Assembly (NCBI RefSeq): GCF_002292295.1 | Contig: NZ_DBBS01000007.1 | Coordinates: 14,874 to 78,873 of the forward strand | Source: Sphingomonas sp. UBA978 | Lineage (GTDB): Bacteria; Pseudomonadota; Alphaproteobacteria; Sphingomonadales; Sphingomonadaceae | Length of the DNA stretch: 64,000 nt | Direction of reading: 5' to 3' | Shown here: positions 43,204-51,815 of the stretch, one piece after another | Layout of the letters: each line of letters starts with the position of its first letter | How positions within the stretch are numbered: position 1 is the stretch's first letter | The notes under the pieces: generated by a model | Seen by the model: only the letters and a program-made list of their open reading frames with translations | The model's database searches: none | What the model was told of the DNA's origin: nothing | Program-made: the position numbers and the translations under genes

Positions 43204-44202
43204 ATGAGCGAGTTGCCACAGACGATGCAGGCGATCGATCCGGAGGCGCCGGGCGGGCCCGAGGTGCTGCGGCTGGTCGAGCGGCCGGTGCCGGTGCCCG
43301 CCGCGGGCGAGGTGCTGATCCGCGTCGCCGCCGCGGGCGTCAACCGCCCCGACGTGCTCCAGCGCAAGGGTGGCTATGCGCCGCCGCCGGGCGCTTCGTC
43401 GATTCCGGGCCTCGAGATCGCGGGGACGATCGTCGCGGTCGGCGAGGGCGTCGACGACGTGCAGATCGGCCAGCCGGTGTGCGCGCTGCTCGCCGGCGGC
43501 GGCTACGCCCAATATGCGGCTGCCCCCGCCGGCCAGTGCCTGCCGGTGCCGGACGGGCTCGACATGGTCGCGGCCGCGGCGATCCCCGAAACGCTCTTCA
43601 CCGTCTGGACCAACCTGTTCGAACGCGCCTTCGCGACCGAAGGCGACAGCGTGCTGCTCCACGGCGGCACCAGCGGCATCGGCACGATGGCGATCGCGTT
43701 ATGCAACATCTTCGGCCTGACGATCATCGTCACCGCAGGCTCCGACGCGAAATGCGCGAAGGCGCTGGAACTGGGGGCGGACCACGCGATCAATTACAGG
43801 ACCGAGGATTTCGTCGAGCGCGTCAAGGCGATCACCGACGGCAAGGGCGTCACCGCGGTCATCGACATGGTCGGCGGCGATTACGTGCCGCGCAACCTGC
43901 AATGCCTGGCGGACGACGGCCGCCACGTCTCGATCGCGGTGCAGGGCGGCGCACAGGCGACGATCCCCCTGTTCGAGATCATGCGCCGCCGCCTGACGCT
44001 GACCGGCTCGACGCTGCGCGCGCGCGACACCGCGTTCAAGACGCTGGTCGCGGACGAGATTTCGCGCACCGTTTGGCCGCACGTCGAATCCGGCCGCCTG
44101 CGCCCGGTGATCGACCGCGTCTTCCCCCTCGCCGAAGCCGCCGCCGCGCATACCCGCATGGAAGAGGGCGACCACGTCGGCAAGATCGTGCTGACGATGT
44201 GA
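43204..44202 (+). CDS. NAD(P)H-quinone oxidoreductase (zeta-crystallin/PIG3 type)
   Basis: A 332-residue medium-chain dehydrogenase/reductase without the zinc ligands. N-terminal AAGVNRPDVLQRKGGYAPPPG and the nucleotide-binding LLHGGTSGIGTMAIAL are typical of the PIG3-like quinone oxidoreductases. C-terminal HTRMEEGDHVGKIVLTM is the usual family ending. It probably reduces quinones with NADPH. Confidence 0.92.
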   Translation: MSELPQTMQAIDPEAPGGPEVLRLVERPVPVPAAGEVLIRVAAAGVNRPDVLQRKGGYAPPPGASSIPGLEIAGTIVAVGEGVDDVQIGQPVCALLAGGGYAQYAAAPAGQCLPVPDGLDMVAAAAIPETLFTVWTNLFERAFATEGDSVLLHGGTSGIGTMAIALCNIFGLTIIVTAGSDAKCAKALELGADHAINYRTEDFVERVKAITDGKGVTAVIDMVGGDYVPRNLQCLADDGRHVSIAVQGGAQATIPLFEIMRRRLTLTGSTLRARDTAFKTLVADEISRTVWPHVESGRLRPVIDRVFPLAEAAAAHTRMEEGDHVGKIVLTM

Positions 44203-44223
44203 GGACATGGCCGACCGGTCATA

Positions 44224-44262
44224 AAAAAGGGCCCCGTCGCCGCAGCGACGAGGCCCCTTTCT
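44224..44262. terminator. Bidirectional intrinsic terminator
   Basis: The stem GGGCCCCGTCGC with GCGACGAGGCCC (one bulged A) is flanked by AAAAAA on the left and TTTCT on the right, so it can end both the quinone oxidoreductase transcript and the convergent gene ending at 44281. On the minus strand the tail is a run of six U. Confidence 0.85.
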
Positions 44263-44280
44263 ACACTGGGATCACAACGA

Positions 44281-44544
44281 TCAGTTGCTGTCCGAATCGT
44301 CGTCCCCGCCCGTGGCGACCAGCACGCCGACGACCAGCGCGGCGAGGATGCCGATGCTGATGAGCGTGGTGCCGGGAACGGAGGCGCCGAGCTTGCTCGT
44401 GCGGGTGGCAGGAGCCGACGCGCGGGCGATCGACAGCTTGGCGGCGGCGGGCGCGACCGGCGCGGGCGCGGGCGATGCTGCGACGGGAGCGGCGAGCAGC
44501 GCGGTGCCGGCGAGCGCGGCAAAGGCACCCTTGAACGTGAACAT
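44281..44544 (-). CDS. Small exported/membrane protein with acidic tail
   Basis: An 87-residue protein: signal peptide (MFTFKGAFAALAGTALLAAPVAA), Ala/Pro-rich stretch, then one hydrophobic helix (TTLISIGILAALVVGVLVAT) and the tail GGDDDSDSN. Proteins of this build recur in sphingomonads but have no known function. GGGAGTT lies upstream of the ATG. Confidence 0.75.
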   Translation of the reverse strand: MFTFKGAFAALAGTALLAAPVAASPAPAPVAPAAAKLSIARASAPATRTSKLGASVPGTTLISIGILAALVVGVLVATGGDDDSDSN

Positions 44545-44671
44545 GATCGGTGAACTCCCTTTGGTCGTCTGAATAGGCCGACGCCCGAACCCGTTGCGCC
44601 GTTTGTCGAGGCGCCATAGTCCGGTTTTGTGACATTCTCGTCAACGCAGGTCGGTCGAAAGCTTGTGCGGG

Positions 44672-44740
44672 TTGCCCTTCTGCAACACGCGCAGTACATC
44701 AACGCTATGACACGGCCGCTCCGGTAAGGGGCGGCCCTAT
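44672..44740 (+). promoter_or_regulatory. Candidate trcR promoter and leader hairpin
   Basis: TTGCCC (44672-44677) and TACATC (44695-44700) are 17 bp apart. The predicted transcript then contains GGCCGCTCC-GGTAA-GGGGCGGCC (44713-44735) followed by CTATTTATTT, a terminator-like hairpin ending about 22 nt before the GTG start of trcR. Confidence 0.45.
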
Positions 44741-44762
44741 TTATTTCCGACGGAGTTTTCCC

Positions 44763-45443
44763 GTGGCCCAGCCGCTCATGCCTCATGCGACCGCTTCCTG
44801 GATGGTCGACAACACGTCGCTGTCGTTCGACCAGATCGCCGATTTCTGCGGTCTGCACATCCTCGAGGTGCAGGCGATCGCCGACGACACCGCCGCGACC
44901 AAGCTGACCGGGCGCGACCCGATCCGCGCGCACGAAGTGACGCAGGAGGAGGTCGACAAGGGCCAGGCCGATCCCGCCTATCGCCTCAAGATGATAAAGG
45001 GCCCCGAGCAGGTCCGTCGCACCAAGGGTCCCCGCTACACGCCGGTGTCGAAGCGCCAGGACAAGCCCGATGGCATCGCCTGGATCATCCGCAACCATCC
45101 CGAGATCACCGACGGCGCGATCAGCAACCTGATCGGCACCACCCGCACCACGATCGCCGCGATCCGCGACCGCAGCCACTGGAACATCGGCAACATCACG
45201 CCGAAGGACCCGGTGACGCTTGGCCTGACGACGCAGCGCGAACTCGACGCCGCGGTCGCCAAGGCGTCCAAGGCATCGGGCAACGAGGCCGCACCGACCG
45301 ACACCCGGCTGGAGGGTGATCGCGAGGCGCTGATCGCCAGCCTGCGCGCCGAGCGCGACGCCGCGGCGCGCGGCGTCGACGTCGACCACAACGACCCGGC
45401 CGCCGCCGCGGCGGCGCTGTTCCAGGACCCGTTCAAGCGCTGA
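44763..45443 (+). CDS. trcR: TrcR-like cell-cycle transcriptional regulator (DUF1013)
   Basis: A 226-residue protein of the alphaproteobacterial DUF1013 family, named TrcR from Rhodobacter/Caulobacter work. LSFDQIADFCGLHILEVQAIADD and ITDGAISNLIGTTRTTIAAIRDRSHWN look like two HTH-type segments; the C-terminus is Ala/Asp-rich. Start is GTG with GGAG 7 nt upstream. It is expected to act with RNA polymerase at vegetative promoters; targets here are unknown. Confidence 0.88.
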   Translation: MAQPLMPHATASWMVDNTSLSFDQIADFCGLHILEVQAIADDTAATKLTGRDPIRAHEVTQEEVDKGQADPAYRLKMIKGPEQVRRTKGPRYTPVSKRQDKPDGIAWIIRNHPEITDGAISNLIGTTRTTIAAIRDRSHWNIGNITPKDPVTLGLTTQRELDAAVAKASKASGNEAAPTDTRLEGDREALIASLRAERDAAARGVDVDHNDPAAAAAALFQDPFKR

Positions 45444-45451
45444 TCGGGCTC

Positions 45452-45480
45452 GTCACTCCGGACCCGGTCCGGGGTGACGG
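45452..45480. repeat. CGTCACTCCGGACC palindrome after trcR
   Basis: Arms CGTCACTCCGGACC and GGTCCGGGGTGACG (one mismatch) beginning 8 bp after the trcR stop. The same palindrome type follows the GST gene at 47081-47109. Probably a transcript-end hairpin or REP unit. Confidence 0.75.
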
Positions 45481-45565
45481 CGTGTTTCTCGCGATGCCAC
45501 CACGCATCTCTGGCGTCCGCTCCAAACCCTCGCTAGCCTCCCGCTAAATCCTTGGGAGAGCGCGC

Positions 45566-46423
45566 ATGTGCGACGAATTGACGGCTGCCGACACCGACCA
45601 TCACCTGTCCCGTCGCCAGCTCGGGGTCGCCGCCGGCGCGATCGGCGCGACGGTGCTGCTGCCCGCGCCCGCCAACGCCAGGCCGGTCAAGGGCCGCGAC
45701 GTCGTCATCACCACGCCCGATGGCCAGTGCGACGCCTATTTCACCGCGCCGACCACCGGCAGGCATCCTGCGGTGCTGATGTGGCCCGACATCATGGGCC
45801 TGCGCCCGGCGTTCCGCACCATGGCCGACCGGCTGGCGCAGTCGGGCTATGCGGTGCTGGTCGTCAACCAGTTCTACCGTTCGGCGAAAGCACCGATCGT
45901 CCAGCCCGGCGAATTCTTCGACCAGCCCGCGGTGCGCGAGCGGATCACGCCGTGGCGCGCGACGCTGACCCCGGCGGCGACGACCAGCGACGGCAAGGCC
46001 TTCGTCGCCTTCCTCGACCGGCAGAAGGAGGTCGATACGAAGCGCGGCCTCGGCAGCGCCGGCTATTGCCTGGGCGGGCCGATGGTCCTGCGCACCGCCG
46101 CCGCCCTGCCGGCGCGCGTCCATGCGGGCGCCTCGTTCCACGGCGCCGGGCTGGTGACCGACGCCCCCGACAGCGCCCATCGCCTCGCGCCGCAGCTGCG
46201 CGGCGGCTATCTGTTCGCGATCGCCACCAACGACGATGCGCGCAGCCCCAACGACAAGGTCGCGCTGCGCGAGGCGTTCGCGGCGGCGAAGCGCCCGGCG
46301 GAGATCGAGGTCTATGAGGGGGCGATGCACGGCTGGTGCGTGATCGACAGCAAGGTCTACAACCAGCCGCAGGCGGAACGCGCCTGGGCCCGGATGCTCG
46401 ACCTGTTCGCCAAATCGCTGTGA
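45566..46423 (+). CDS. Dienelactone hydrolase family protein, Tat-exported
   Basis: A 285-residue alpha/beta hydrolase. The leader SRRQLGVAAGAIGATVLLPA has a twin-arginine motif. The catalytic triad is as in dienelactone hydrolase: Cys in GSAGYCLGGPM, Asp in AIATNDDARSPND and His in GAMHGWCV. It opens a two-gene run with the GST gene 14 bp downstream. Confidence 0.9.
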   Translation: MCDELTAADTDHHLSRRQLGVAAGAIGATVLLPAPANARPVKGRDVVITTPDGQCDAYFTAPTTGRHPAVLMWPDIMGLRPAFRTMADRLAQSGYAVLVVNQFYRSAKAPIVQPGEFFDQPAVRERITPWRATLTPAATTSDGKAFVAFLDRQKEVDTKRGLGSAGYCLGGPMVLRTAAALPARVHAGASFHGAGLVTDAPDSAHRLAPQLRGGYLFAIATNDDARSPNDKVALREAFAAAKRPAEIEVYEGAMHGWCVIDSKVYNQPQAERAWARMLDLFAKSL

Positions 46424-46437
46424 CGGGAACCACGACC

Positions 46438-47073
46438 ATGACCGCCGATCTGACGCTGTACACCAACCCCATGTCCCGCGGCCGGATCGCGCGCTGGATG
46501 CTCGAGGAGGTCGGCGCCGACTATGACGTCGTGCTGCTCGACTATGCTTCGACGATGAAGCAGCCGCCGTACCGGGCGGTCAATCCGATGGCGAAGGTGC
46601 CGGCGATCGTCCACCGCGGCCGCACGGTGACCGAATGCGCCGCGATCTGCGCCTATCTCGCCGAAACCTTTCCCGACGCCGGCCTGACGGCGCGCGACGA
46701 CGAGCGGGCGGACTATTACCGCTGGCTGTTCTTCGCCGCCGGCCCGGTCGAGGCGGCGGTGACCAACCGGTCGCTCGGGGTGGTGCCGACCGACCAGCAG
46801 CAGAGGATGGTCGGCTATGGCGATTACGACCGGCTCGTCGACGTTCTCGAACAGGCGGTGGCGGCGCATGATTACATCGCCGGCGACCGCTTCACTGCGG
46901 CGGACGTCTATGTCGGATCGCAGGTGATCTGGGGCGCGCAGTTCGGGTCGCTGCCGCGACGCGACACGTTCGACGCCTATATCGCGCGGCTGGCGGCGCG
47001 GGAGGGTTATCTCCGCGCGGCGGCGCTGGACGATGCGGCGATCGCGGCCATGGCGGCGGCAACCGCCGCCTGA
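46438..47073 (+). CDS. Glutathione S-transferase family protein
   Basis: A 211-residue GST. The thioredoxin-like N-domain has LTLYTNPMSRGRIARWMLEEVG, NPMAKVPAIVHRG and the glutathione-binding TECAAICAYLAE; the helical C-domain has FTAADVYVGSQV. Catalytic residue probably Ser in NPMSRGR. The ATG at 46438 is chosen because the frame upstream overlaps the hydrolase gene. It may act with the hydrolase in detoxification. Confidence 0.9.
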   Translation: MTADLTLYTNPMSRGRIARWMLEEVGADYDVVLLDYASTMKQPPYRAVNPMAKVPAIVHRGRTVTECAAICAYLAETFPDAGLTARDDERADYYRWLFFAAGPVEAAVTNRSLGVVPTDQQQRMVGYGDYDRLVDVLEQAVAAHDYIAGDRFTAADVYVGSQVIWGAQFGSLPRRDTFDAYIARLAAREGYLRAAALDDAAIAAMAAATAA

Positions 47074-47080
47074 ACGCCAC

Positions 47081-47109
47081 CGTCACCCCGGACCGCATCC
47101 GGGGTGACG
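47081..47109. repeat. CGTCACCCCGGA palindrome after the GST gene
   Basis: Perfect 12-bp arms CGTCACCCCGGA and TCCGGGGTGACG, starting 8 bp after the stop codon and ending 7 bp before the convergent DUF1289 gene. Confidence 0.8.
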
Positions 47110-47115
47110 CGGGGA

Positions 47116-47307
47116 TCAGTCCCGCGAGCTACGCCGCTCCGGCAGGATCGCCATCACCGCATTGCGCTCCGCCGGCGTCATGCCGCCCCATGCGGCGATC
47201 TCGTCCAGCGTGCGGGCGCAGCCGCGGCAGAGGTCGTTGTCGTCGATCGCGCACACCCCCGTGCACGGGCTGACGATGGTCACCGGCGCGACTTTCTCGA
47301 TCACCAT
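47116..47307 (-). CDS. DUF1289 family protein
   Basis: A 63-residue Cys-rich protein: SPCTGVCAIDDNDLCRGCARTLDEIAAW has the four Cys of DUF1289, likely binding a metal or Fe-S cluster; MTPAERNAVMAILPER ends the domain. Function unknown. Confidence 0.92.
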   Translation of the reverse strand: MVIEKVAPVTIVSPCTGVCAIDDNDLCRGCARTLDEIAAWGGMTPAERNAVMAILPERRSSRD

Positions 47308-47344
47308 AAGACACCGGCGGCGGGCAGCGCCGCGCCGCCCGGCA

Positions 47345-48817
47345 TTAGAGCGCGATCACCGCGTTGAGGAAGTCCGGGATCGGGCCGTTCCAGCCGTCGT
47401 CGGGACCGTCGTCGCGCTCGTCGCGACGCGGGCGGCGGTCGTTCCGGTCGTCGCGGCGGACGTCGCGCCGCGGCGGCGGGGCGAAGGCGGGCTCGGCACG
47501 GGGCTCGCGCTGCGGTCGTTCCGTCCGGACCGGGGCCGCCTCGGCGACGGGTGCCGGCTCCGGCGTCGCCACCTCGACCTCGGCAGCGGAGGCGCGTGGT
47601 GCGCGGTCGCGGCGACCCTCGGCGCGCGGTGCCCGCTCGCGGCGGGTGCGGCGCGGTTCTCCGGCGGCGGCGGCGGGCGCCTCCGTCTCGGGAGCGGCAT
47701 CGAGGTCGAGCCGGTCGATCGTCTGGCCGGTCAGCTTCTCGATATTCTGGATGTTCTCGGCATCCTCGGCGGTCACCAGCGTGAAGGCGATGCCGGTCGC
47801 GCCGCCGCGGCCGGTGCGGCCGATGCGGTGGACGTAGTCGTCGGGGTGCCAAGGGGCATCGAAGTTGAACACATGGCTGACGCCCTTGATGTCCAGCCCG
47901 CGCGCGGCGACGTCGCTCGCCACCAGGATGTTGATCTTGCCATCCTTGAACAGGTCCAGCTCGGCGATGCGCTGCGCCTGTTCCATGTCGCCATGGATCT
48001 CGCCCGACTTGAAGCCGTGGCTCTTCAGGCTCTTGTTGAGCTCGCGCACCGTCGTCTTGCGGTTGCAGAAGATGATCGCGTTGCGCACCTCGTCCTGCCC
48101 GAGCAGGCGGCGCAACGCGTCGCGCTTCCGTGCCGCCACGCCGGACACCGGGACCAGCCACTGCTTGATGTTGAGGTTGGTCGACGCCGGGCGCGACACC
48201 TCGATCGTCTTGGGATTGTCGAGGAACTTGTCCGCCAGCCGCTTGATCGGCGCGGGCATCGTCGCCGAGAACAGCAGCGTCTGGCGCGTCTTGGGCAGCT
48301 TGGTGCAGATTTCCTCGATATCGGGGATGAACCCCATGTCGAGCATCCGGTCCGCCTCGTCGATCACCAGCATCGAACAGCCGGTCAGCAGGATGTTGCC
48401 GCGGCCGAACAGGTCCATCAGCCGCCCCGGCGTCGCGATCAGCACGTCGACGCCCTTTTCCAGCGCCTTGATCTGGTCGCCCATCGACACGCCGCCGATC
48501 AGCAGCGCCATCGACAGCTTGGTGCCCGCGCCGTATTTCTCGAAATTCTCCGCGACCTGCGCGGCGAGTTCGCGCGTCGGCTCGAGGATCAGCGAGCGCG
48601 GCATGCGGGCGCGGCTGCGCCCATGCGCCAGGATATCGATCATCGGCAGCACGAAGGCGGCGGTCTTGCCCGTGCCCGTCTGCGCGACGCCGATCAGGTC
48701 GCGCATCATCAGCACGCTGGGAATCGCCTGCGCCTGGATCGGCGTCGGCTCGGTGTAGCCGGCGTCGGTGACCGCGCTCAGCAGTTCGTCGGAAAGGCCG
48801 AGGTCGGCGAAGCTCAT
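47345..48817 (-). CDS. DEAD-box RNA helicase (RhlE-like)
   Basis: A 490-residue RNA helicase. Q motif PTPIQ (25-29), AQTGTGKT (45-52), PTRELAAQV, IDEADRMLDMGF, SAT, and HRIGRTGRGG near residue 330. The last 110 residues are Arg/Glu/Pro/Ala-rich (ERAPRAEGRRDRAPR, DVRRDDRNDRRPRRD), a disordered RNA-binding tail. I use the ATG at 48817 (MSFADLGL) over an upstream TTG in the same frame. It may help ribosome assembly or mRNA decay. Confidence 0.94.
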   Translation of the reverse strand: MSFADLGLSDELLSAVTDAGYTEPTPIQAQAIPSVLMMRDLIGVAQTGTGKTAAFVLPMIDILAHGRSRARMPRSLILEPTRELAAQVAENFEKYGAGTKLSMALLIGGVSMGDQIKALEKGVDVLIATPGRLMDLFGRGNILLTGCSMLVIDEADRMLDMGFIPDIEEICTKLPKTRQTLLFSATMPAPIKRLADKFLDNPKTIEVSRPASTNLNIKQWLVPVSGVAARKRDALRRLLGQDEVRNAIIFCNRKTTVRELNKSLKSHGFKSGEIHGDMEQAQRIAELDLFKDGKINILVASDVAARGLDIKGVSHVFNFDAPWHPDDYVHRIGRTGRGGATGIAFTLVTAEDAENIQNIEKLTGQTIDRLDLDAAPETEAPAAAAGEPRRTRRERAPRAEGRRDRAPRASAAEVEVATPEPAPVAEAAPVRTERPQREPRAEPAFAPPPRRDVRRDDRNDRRPRRDERDDGPDDGWNGPIPDFLNAVIAL

Positions 48818-48922
48818 GCCATCAGGCTCATGCAAGGGTCCGGATAAAGACGGCGACGCAGGTGCGCAGCAACGCCACGCCGCGCGCTTGCGGATTCCCC
48901 CGCAAAAGTCAAGAAAACGCGT

Positions 48923-49390
48923 TCAGCGGACCGGCAGAAGCGTCCTGAACGTGGCGATTTCGCAACTGGCGCCCGATCGCATGCGGATGACGTCGCGTTT
49001 CGCGCAGACCCGGCCGTCCGCCGCGGGGCGCAAATAGAATCCGCTGTAGAAGTCCATCGGCCCGCAATCGTCGTCCAGTCTGGCGCGCAGCCGCTTGCCG
49101 CCCTCCATCACCAGGTCGACCGCGCCGGGTTCGACGATCATCGCGCCGCCCATGTCGGCGACGTCGACGCATTTCGGCCCCTTCTTTTCCTTGTAGCGGA
49201 CGGGCGCGGGCACCGCGGCCCGGGCCATCGACTGCGCCGGCGCCATCCGCGGCAGGCGGATGATGACCCGTTCGCGCACCGTCACCTGCGCGATCGCGAC
49301 GCCGTCGAGCTGCGCCATCGAATCGCCGGCGGCGGCCAGGGCGGGGGCGGCGAGGGCGAGGAGCGAGGCGGGAATCGCGGAATGGAGCAT
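48923..49390 (-). CDS. Exported hypothetical protein, 155 residues
   Basis: Signal peptide MLHSAIPASLLALAAPALAAA, then a domain with conserved-looking Cys (GPKCVDVADMGG, DDDCGPMDFYSGFYLRP, DGRVCAKRD, GASCEIATF). Four Cys may form two disulphides in the periplasm. No family recognised. Confidence 0.75.
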   Translation of the reverse strand: MLHSAIPASLLALAAPALAAAGDSMAQLDGVAIAQVTVRERVIIRLPRMAPAQSMARAAVPAPVRYKEKKGPKCVDVADMGGAMIVEPGAVDLVMEGGKRLRARLDDDCGPMDFYSGFYLRPAADGRVCAKRDVIRMRSGASCEIATFRTLLPVR

Positions 49391-49454
49391 GTCAGGGCTT
49401 GCCCCTTAGTCCCGGTCGTTGAACAGGTGATGAACTTGGCCTAGCGGAGCGCGG

Positions 49455-50888
49455 ATGACGCCCGCGCATACCGCCCTGATCGACGCTCTCGCCGGCACGC
49501 TGGGGCCGAAGGGGATCGTCACCGATCCGGCCGACATCGCGCCATGGGAAACCGACTGGCGCCGCCGCTTTCACGGCCATGCCCCCGCGATCCTCGCCCC
49601 CGCCTCGACGCGGGAGGTCGCCGCGGTCGTCGCCGCCGCCGCCGCGCATCGCGTGCCGCTGGTGCCGCAGGGCGGCAACAGCTCGATGGTCGGCGGCGCG
49701 ACCCCGCCCGCGGACGGATCGGCGCTGATCCTGTCGCTGCGGCGGATGCAGGCGATCCGCTCGGTCGATGCCGGGGCGGGCCTCGCGGTGGCGGAGGCAG
49801 GGGTGATCCTGTCCGACCTGCACGATGCCGCGCTGGCGGTCGACCGCCGTTTCCCGCTGACGCTGGGGGCGAAGGGCAATGCGACCGTCGGCGGCCTCGT
49901 CTCGACCAATGCCGGCGGCACGCAGGTGCTGCGCTTTGGATCGATGCGCGGCCTCGTTGCGGGGCTGGAGGTCGTGCTGGCCGACGGCAGCGTCCATGAC
50001 GGGCTGGCGGCGCTCAAGAAGGACAATCGCGGCTACGACCTGACGCAATTGCTGGTCGGGGCGGAGGGGACGCTGGGGATCGTCACCGCGGCGACGCTGC
50101 GGCTGGTGCCGGTGCCGGCGACGCGCACCACCGCCTGGGCGGCGACGCCCGACCCGCAGGCGGCGCTGACGCTGCTCCGCCGCTTCCAGCACGCGACCGG
50201 GGCGCTGGAGAGCTTCGAGATCCTGCCGCGTGAATCGCTCGCCGCGGTGCTGGCGCATGTGCCCGGCATCCGCGCGCCGCTGGCGGGCGACCACGCCTGG
50301 CATCTGCTGATCGAACACACCGACGATGCCGGCGCGGCGCTGATGGAGCGCCTGCTCGGCGAGGCGCTGGCGGACGGGCTGATCGCCGATGCGACGATCG
50401 CCGCGAGCGAGGCGCAGGCGGCGACCTTCTGGCGCATCCGCGAATCGATCTCCGATTCGGAACGCGCGCTCGGCCCGGCGTCGCAGCACGACCTGTCGGT
50501 GCCGGTCGATACGATGCCGCGCTTCATGATCGAGGCGGCGGCGGCGTGCGAGGCGCGCTTTCCCGGCACGCATGCCAGCGGCTTCGGCCATCTCGGCGAC
50601 GGCAACATCCACTTCCACGTCCGCAGCGCCCCCGGCGCCGATCCCGTGCGCTGGTATGCCGAGGACGTGCCGGTGGTGACGCGCTTCGTCGACGACCTCG
50701 TCATCGCCGCCGGCGGCTCGATCGCGGCGGAGCACGGCATCGGCCAGATGAAGCTCGGCGAGCTCGAACGGCTGTCGTCGCCGGCGCGGCTGACCGCGCT
50801 GCGTGCGGTGAAGGCGGCGATGGACCCGCTCGGCATCCTCAACCCGGGCAAGCTCGTCGCGCTTGCGCCGGGCGCTCCCGCCCAATAG
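49455..50888 (+). CDS. FAD-linked oxidoreductase (D-2-hydroxyglutarate/D-lactate dehydrogenase type)
   Basis: A 477-residue VAO/PCMH flavoprotein. FAD-binding region VPLVPQGGNSSMVGGATPP and TVGGLVSTNAGGTQVLRFGSMR; C-terminal substrate/metal region HASGFGHLGDGNIHFHV and AAEHGIGQMK with the zinc His residues. It oxidises a D-2-hydroxyacid; D-2-hydroxyglutarate and D-lactate are the main candidates and cannot be separated by eye. Confidence 0.92.
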   Translation: MTPAHTALIDALAGTLGPKGIVTDPADIAPWETDWRRRFHGHAPAILAPASTREVAAVVAAAAAHRVPLVPQGGNSSMVGGATPPADGSALILSLRRMQAIRSVDAGAGLAVAEAGVILSDLHDAALAVDRRFPLTLGAKGNATVGGLVSTNAGGTQVLRFGSMRGLVAGLEVVLADGSVHDGLAALKKDNRGYDLTQLLVGAEGTLGIVTAATLRLVPVPATRTTAWAATPDPQAALTLLRRFQHATGALESFEILPRESLAAVLAHVPGIRAPLAGDHAWHLLIEHTDDAGAALMERLLGEALADGLIADATIAASEAQAATFWRIRESISDSERALGPASQHDLSVPVDTMPRFMIEAAAACEARFPGTHASGFGHLGDGNIHFHVRSAPGADPVRWYAEDVPVVTRFVDDLVIAAGGSIAAEHGIGQMKLGELERLSSPARLTALRAVKAAMDPLGILNPGKLVALAPGAPAQ

Positions 50889-50944
50889 AGCAGCGCGCCA
50901 ACCGCGGCTGCGCCGCAAAACACCCGCATACGGAGAGAGTTCCG

Positions 50945-51706
50945 ATGGCCAGCGCGCCGCTTCCCCTGTTCTACAACGGCCTGGAGCCGCTCTCGAGCGA
51001 AACGCATGCGACCTGGCGCGTCCGCCAGCAGGACAGCGCGCCGTTCCTGATCGGCCAGCATGCGATCCCGATCACCACCGACGAATTCCCGCTGGTGCAG
51101 CGTCACATGCCGATCGTCTTCTCGGTCGGCGACGACGCCATCCCGCTCGGCCTGATGGGCCTCAACGAAGGCGTCAACGTCTTCATGGGCGACGACGGCA
51201 AGCTGACCGAAACCAACTTCTACGTTCCCGCCTATATCCGCCGCTATCCGTACATGCTCGCCCGCCTGCGTCCCGACGCGGACGAGCTGTCGCTGTGCTT
51301 CGACCCGACGTCGGAAGCGATCGGTGCGTTCGAGGACGGCGATCCCCTGTTCGAGGGCGGCCAGCCGAGCCAGACGACCAAGGCGATCCTCGATTTCGCC
51401 GAGCAGTTCGAACAGGCTGGCGCGCGGACGCAGGCGTTCATGAACGAGCTGCGCGAGCAGGACCTGCTGATGGAGGGTGAGGTCACCATCCAGATCGACG
51501 ACAGCCAGCAGCCGTTCATCTACCGCGGCTTCCAGATGATTAACGAGGAAAAGCTGTCGGGCCTGCGCGGCGACCAGCTGCGCAAGATGTCGCAGTCGGG
51601 CATGCTGCCGCTGCTCTATGCGCACCTCTTCTCGCTGTCGCTGATGCGCGAGATCTTCGCGCGCCAGGCGCAGCTCGGCAAGGTGCCGCAGCCGCAGCTC
51701 GGCTGA
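50945..51706 (+). CDS. SapC family protein
   Basis: A 253-residue protein of the SapC family, named from a Campylobacter S-layer locus and common in Sphingomonas and Caulobacter next to TonB receptors and tryptophan-halogenase-like genes. It has PLFYNGLEPLSSETHATW, the conserved YVPAYIRRYPYMLAR and LMEGEVTIQIDDSQQPFIYRGFQMINEEKL. There is no signal peptide. The ATG at 50945 with GGAGAGAG upstream is the start. The role is unknown; the related uptake locus lies 6 kb downstream. Confidence 0.9.
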   Translation: MASAPLPLFYNGLEPLSSETHATWRVRQQDSAPFLIGQHAIPITTDEFPLVQRHMPIVFSVGDDAIPLGLMGLNEGVNVFMGDDGKLTETNFYVPAYIRRYPYMLARLRPDADELSLCFDPTSEAIGAFEDGDPLFEGGQPSQTTKAILDFAEQFEQAGARTQAFMNELREQDLLMEGEVTIQIDDSQQPFIYRGFQMINEEKLSGLRGDQLRKMSQSGMLPLLYAHLFSLSLMREIFARQAQLGKVPQPQLG

Positions 51707-51713
51707 TCCGGCG

Positions 51714-51738
51714 ATCCGGGGGCGGTGTGCCCCCGGGT
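51714..51738 (+). terminator. Hairpin after sapC
   Basis: Ten-base-pair stem ATCCGGGGGC / GCCCCCGGGT with loop GGTGT, 7 bp after the stop. No U-tract. Confidence 0.5.
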
Positions 51739-51815
51739 CCGTTCCGGCAGCGATCCTGCCTTGACCCGGCGGCGCGCGCGGGGGACGGTCGCGGCCTCAC
51801 GACAAAGGGCCCGGC

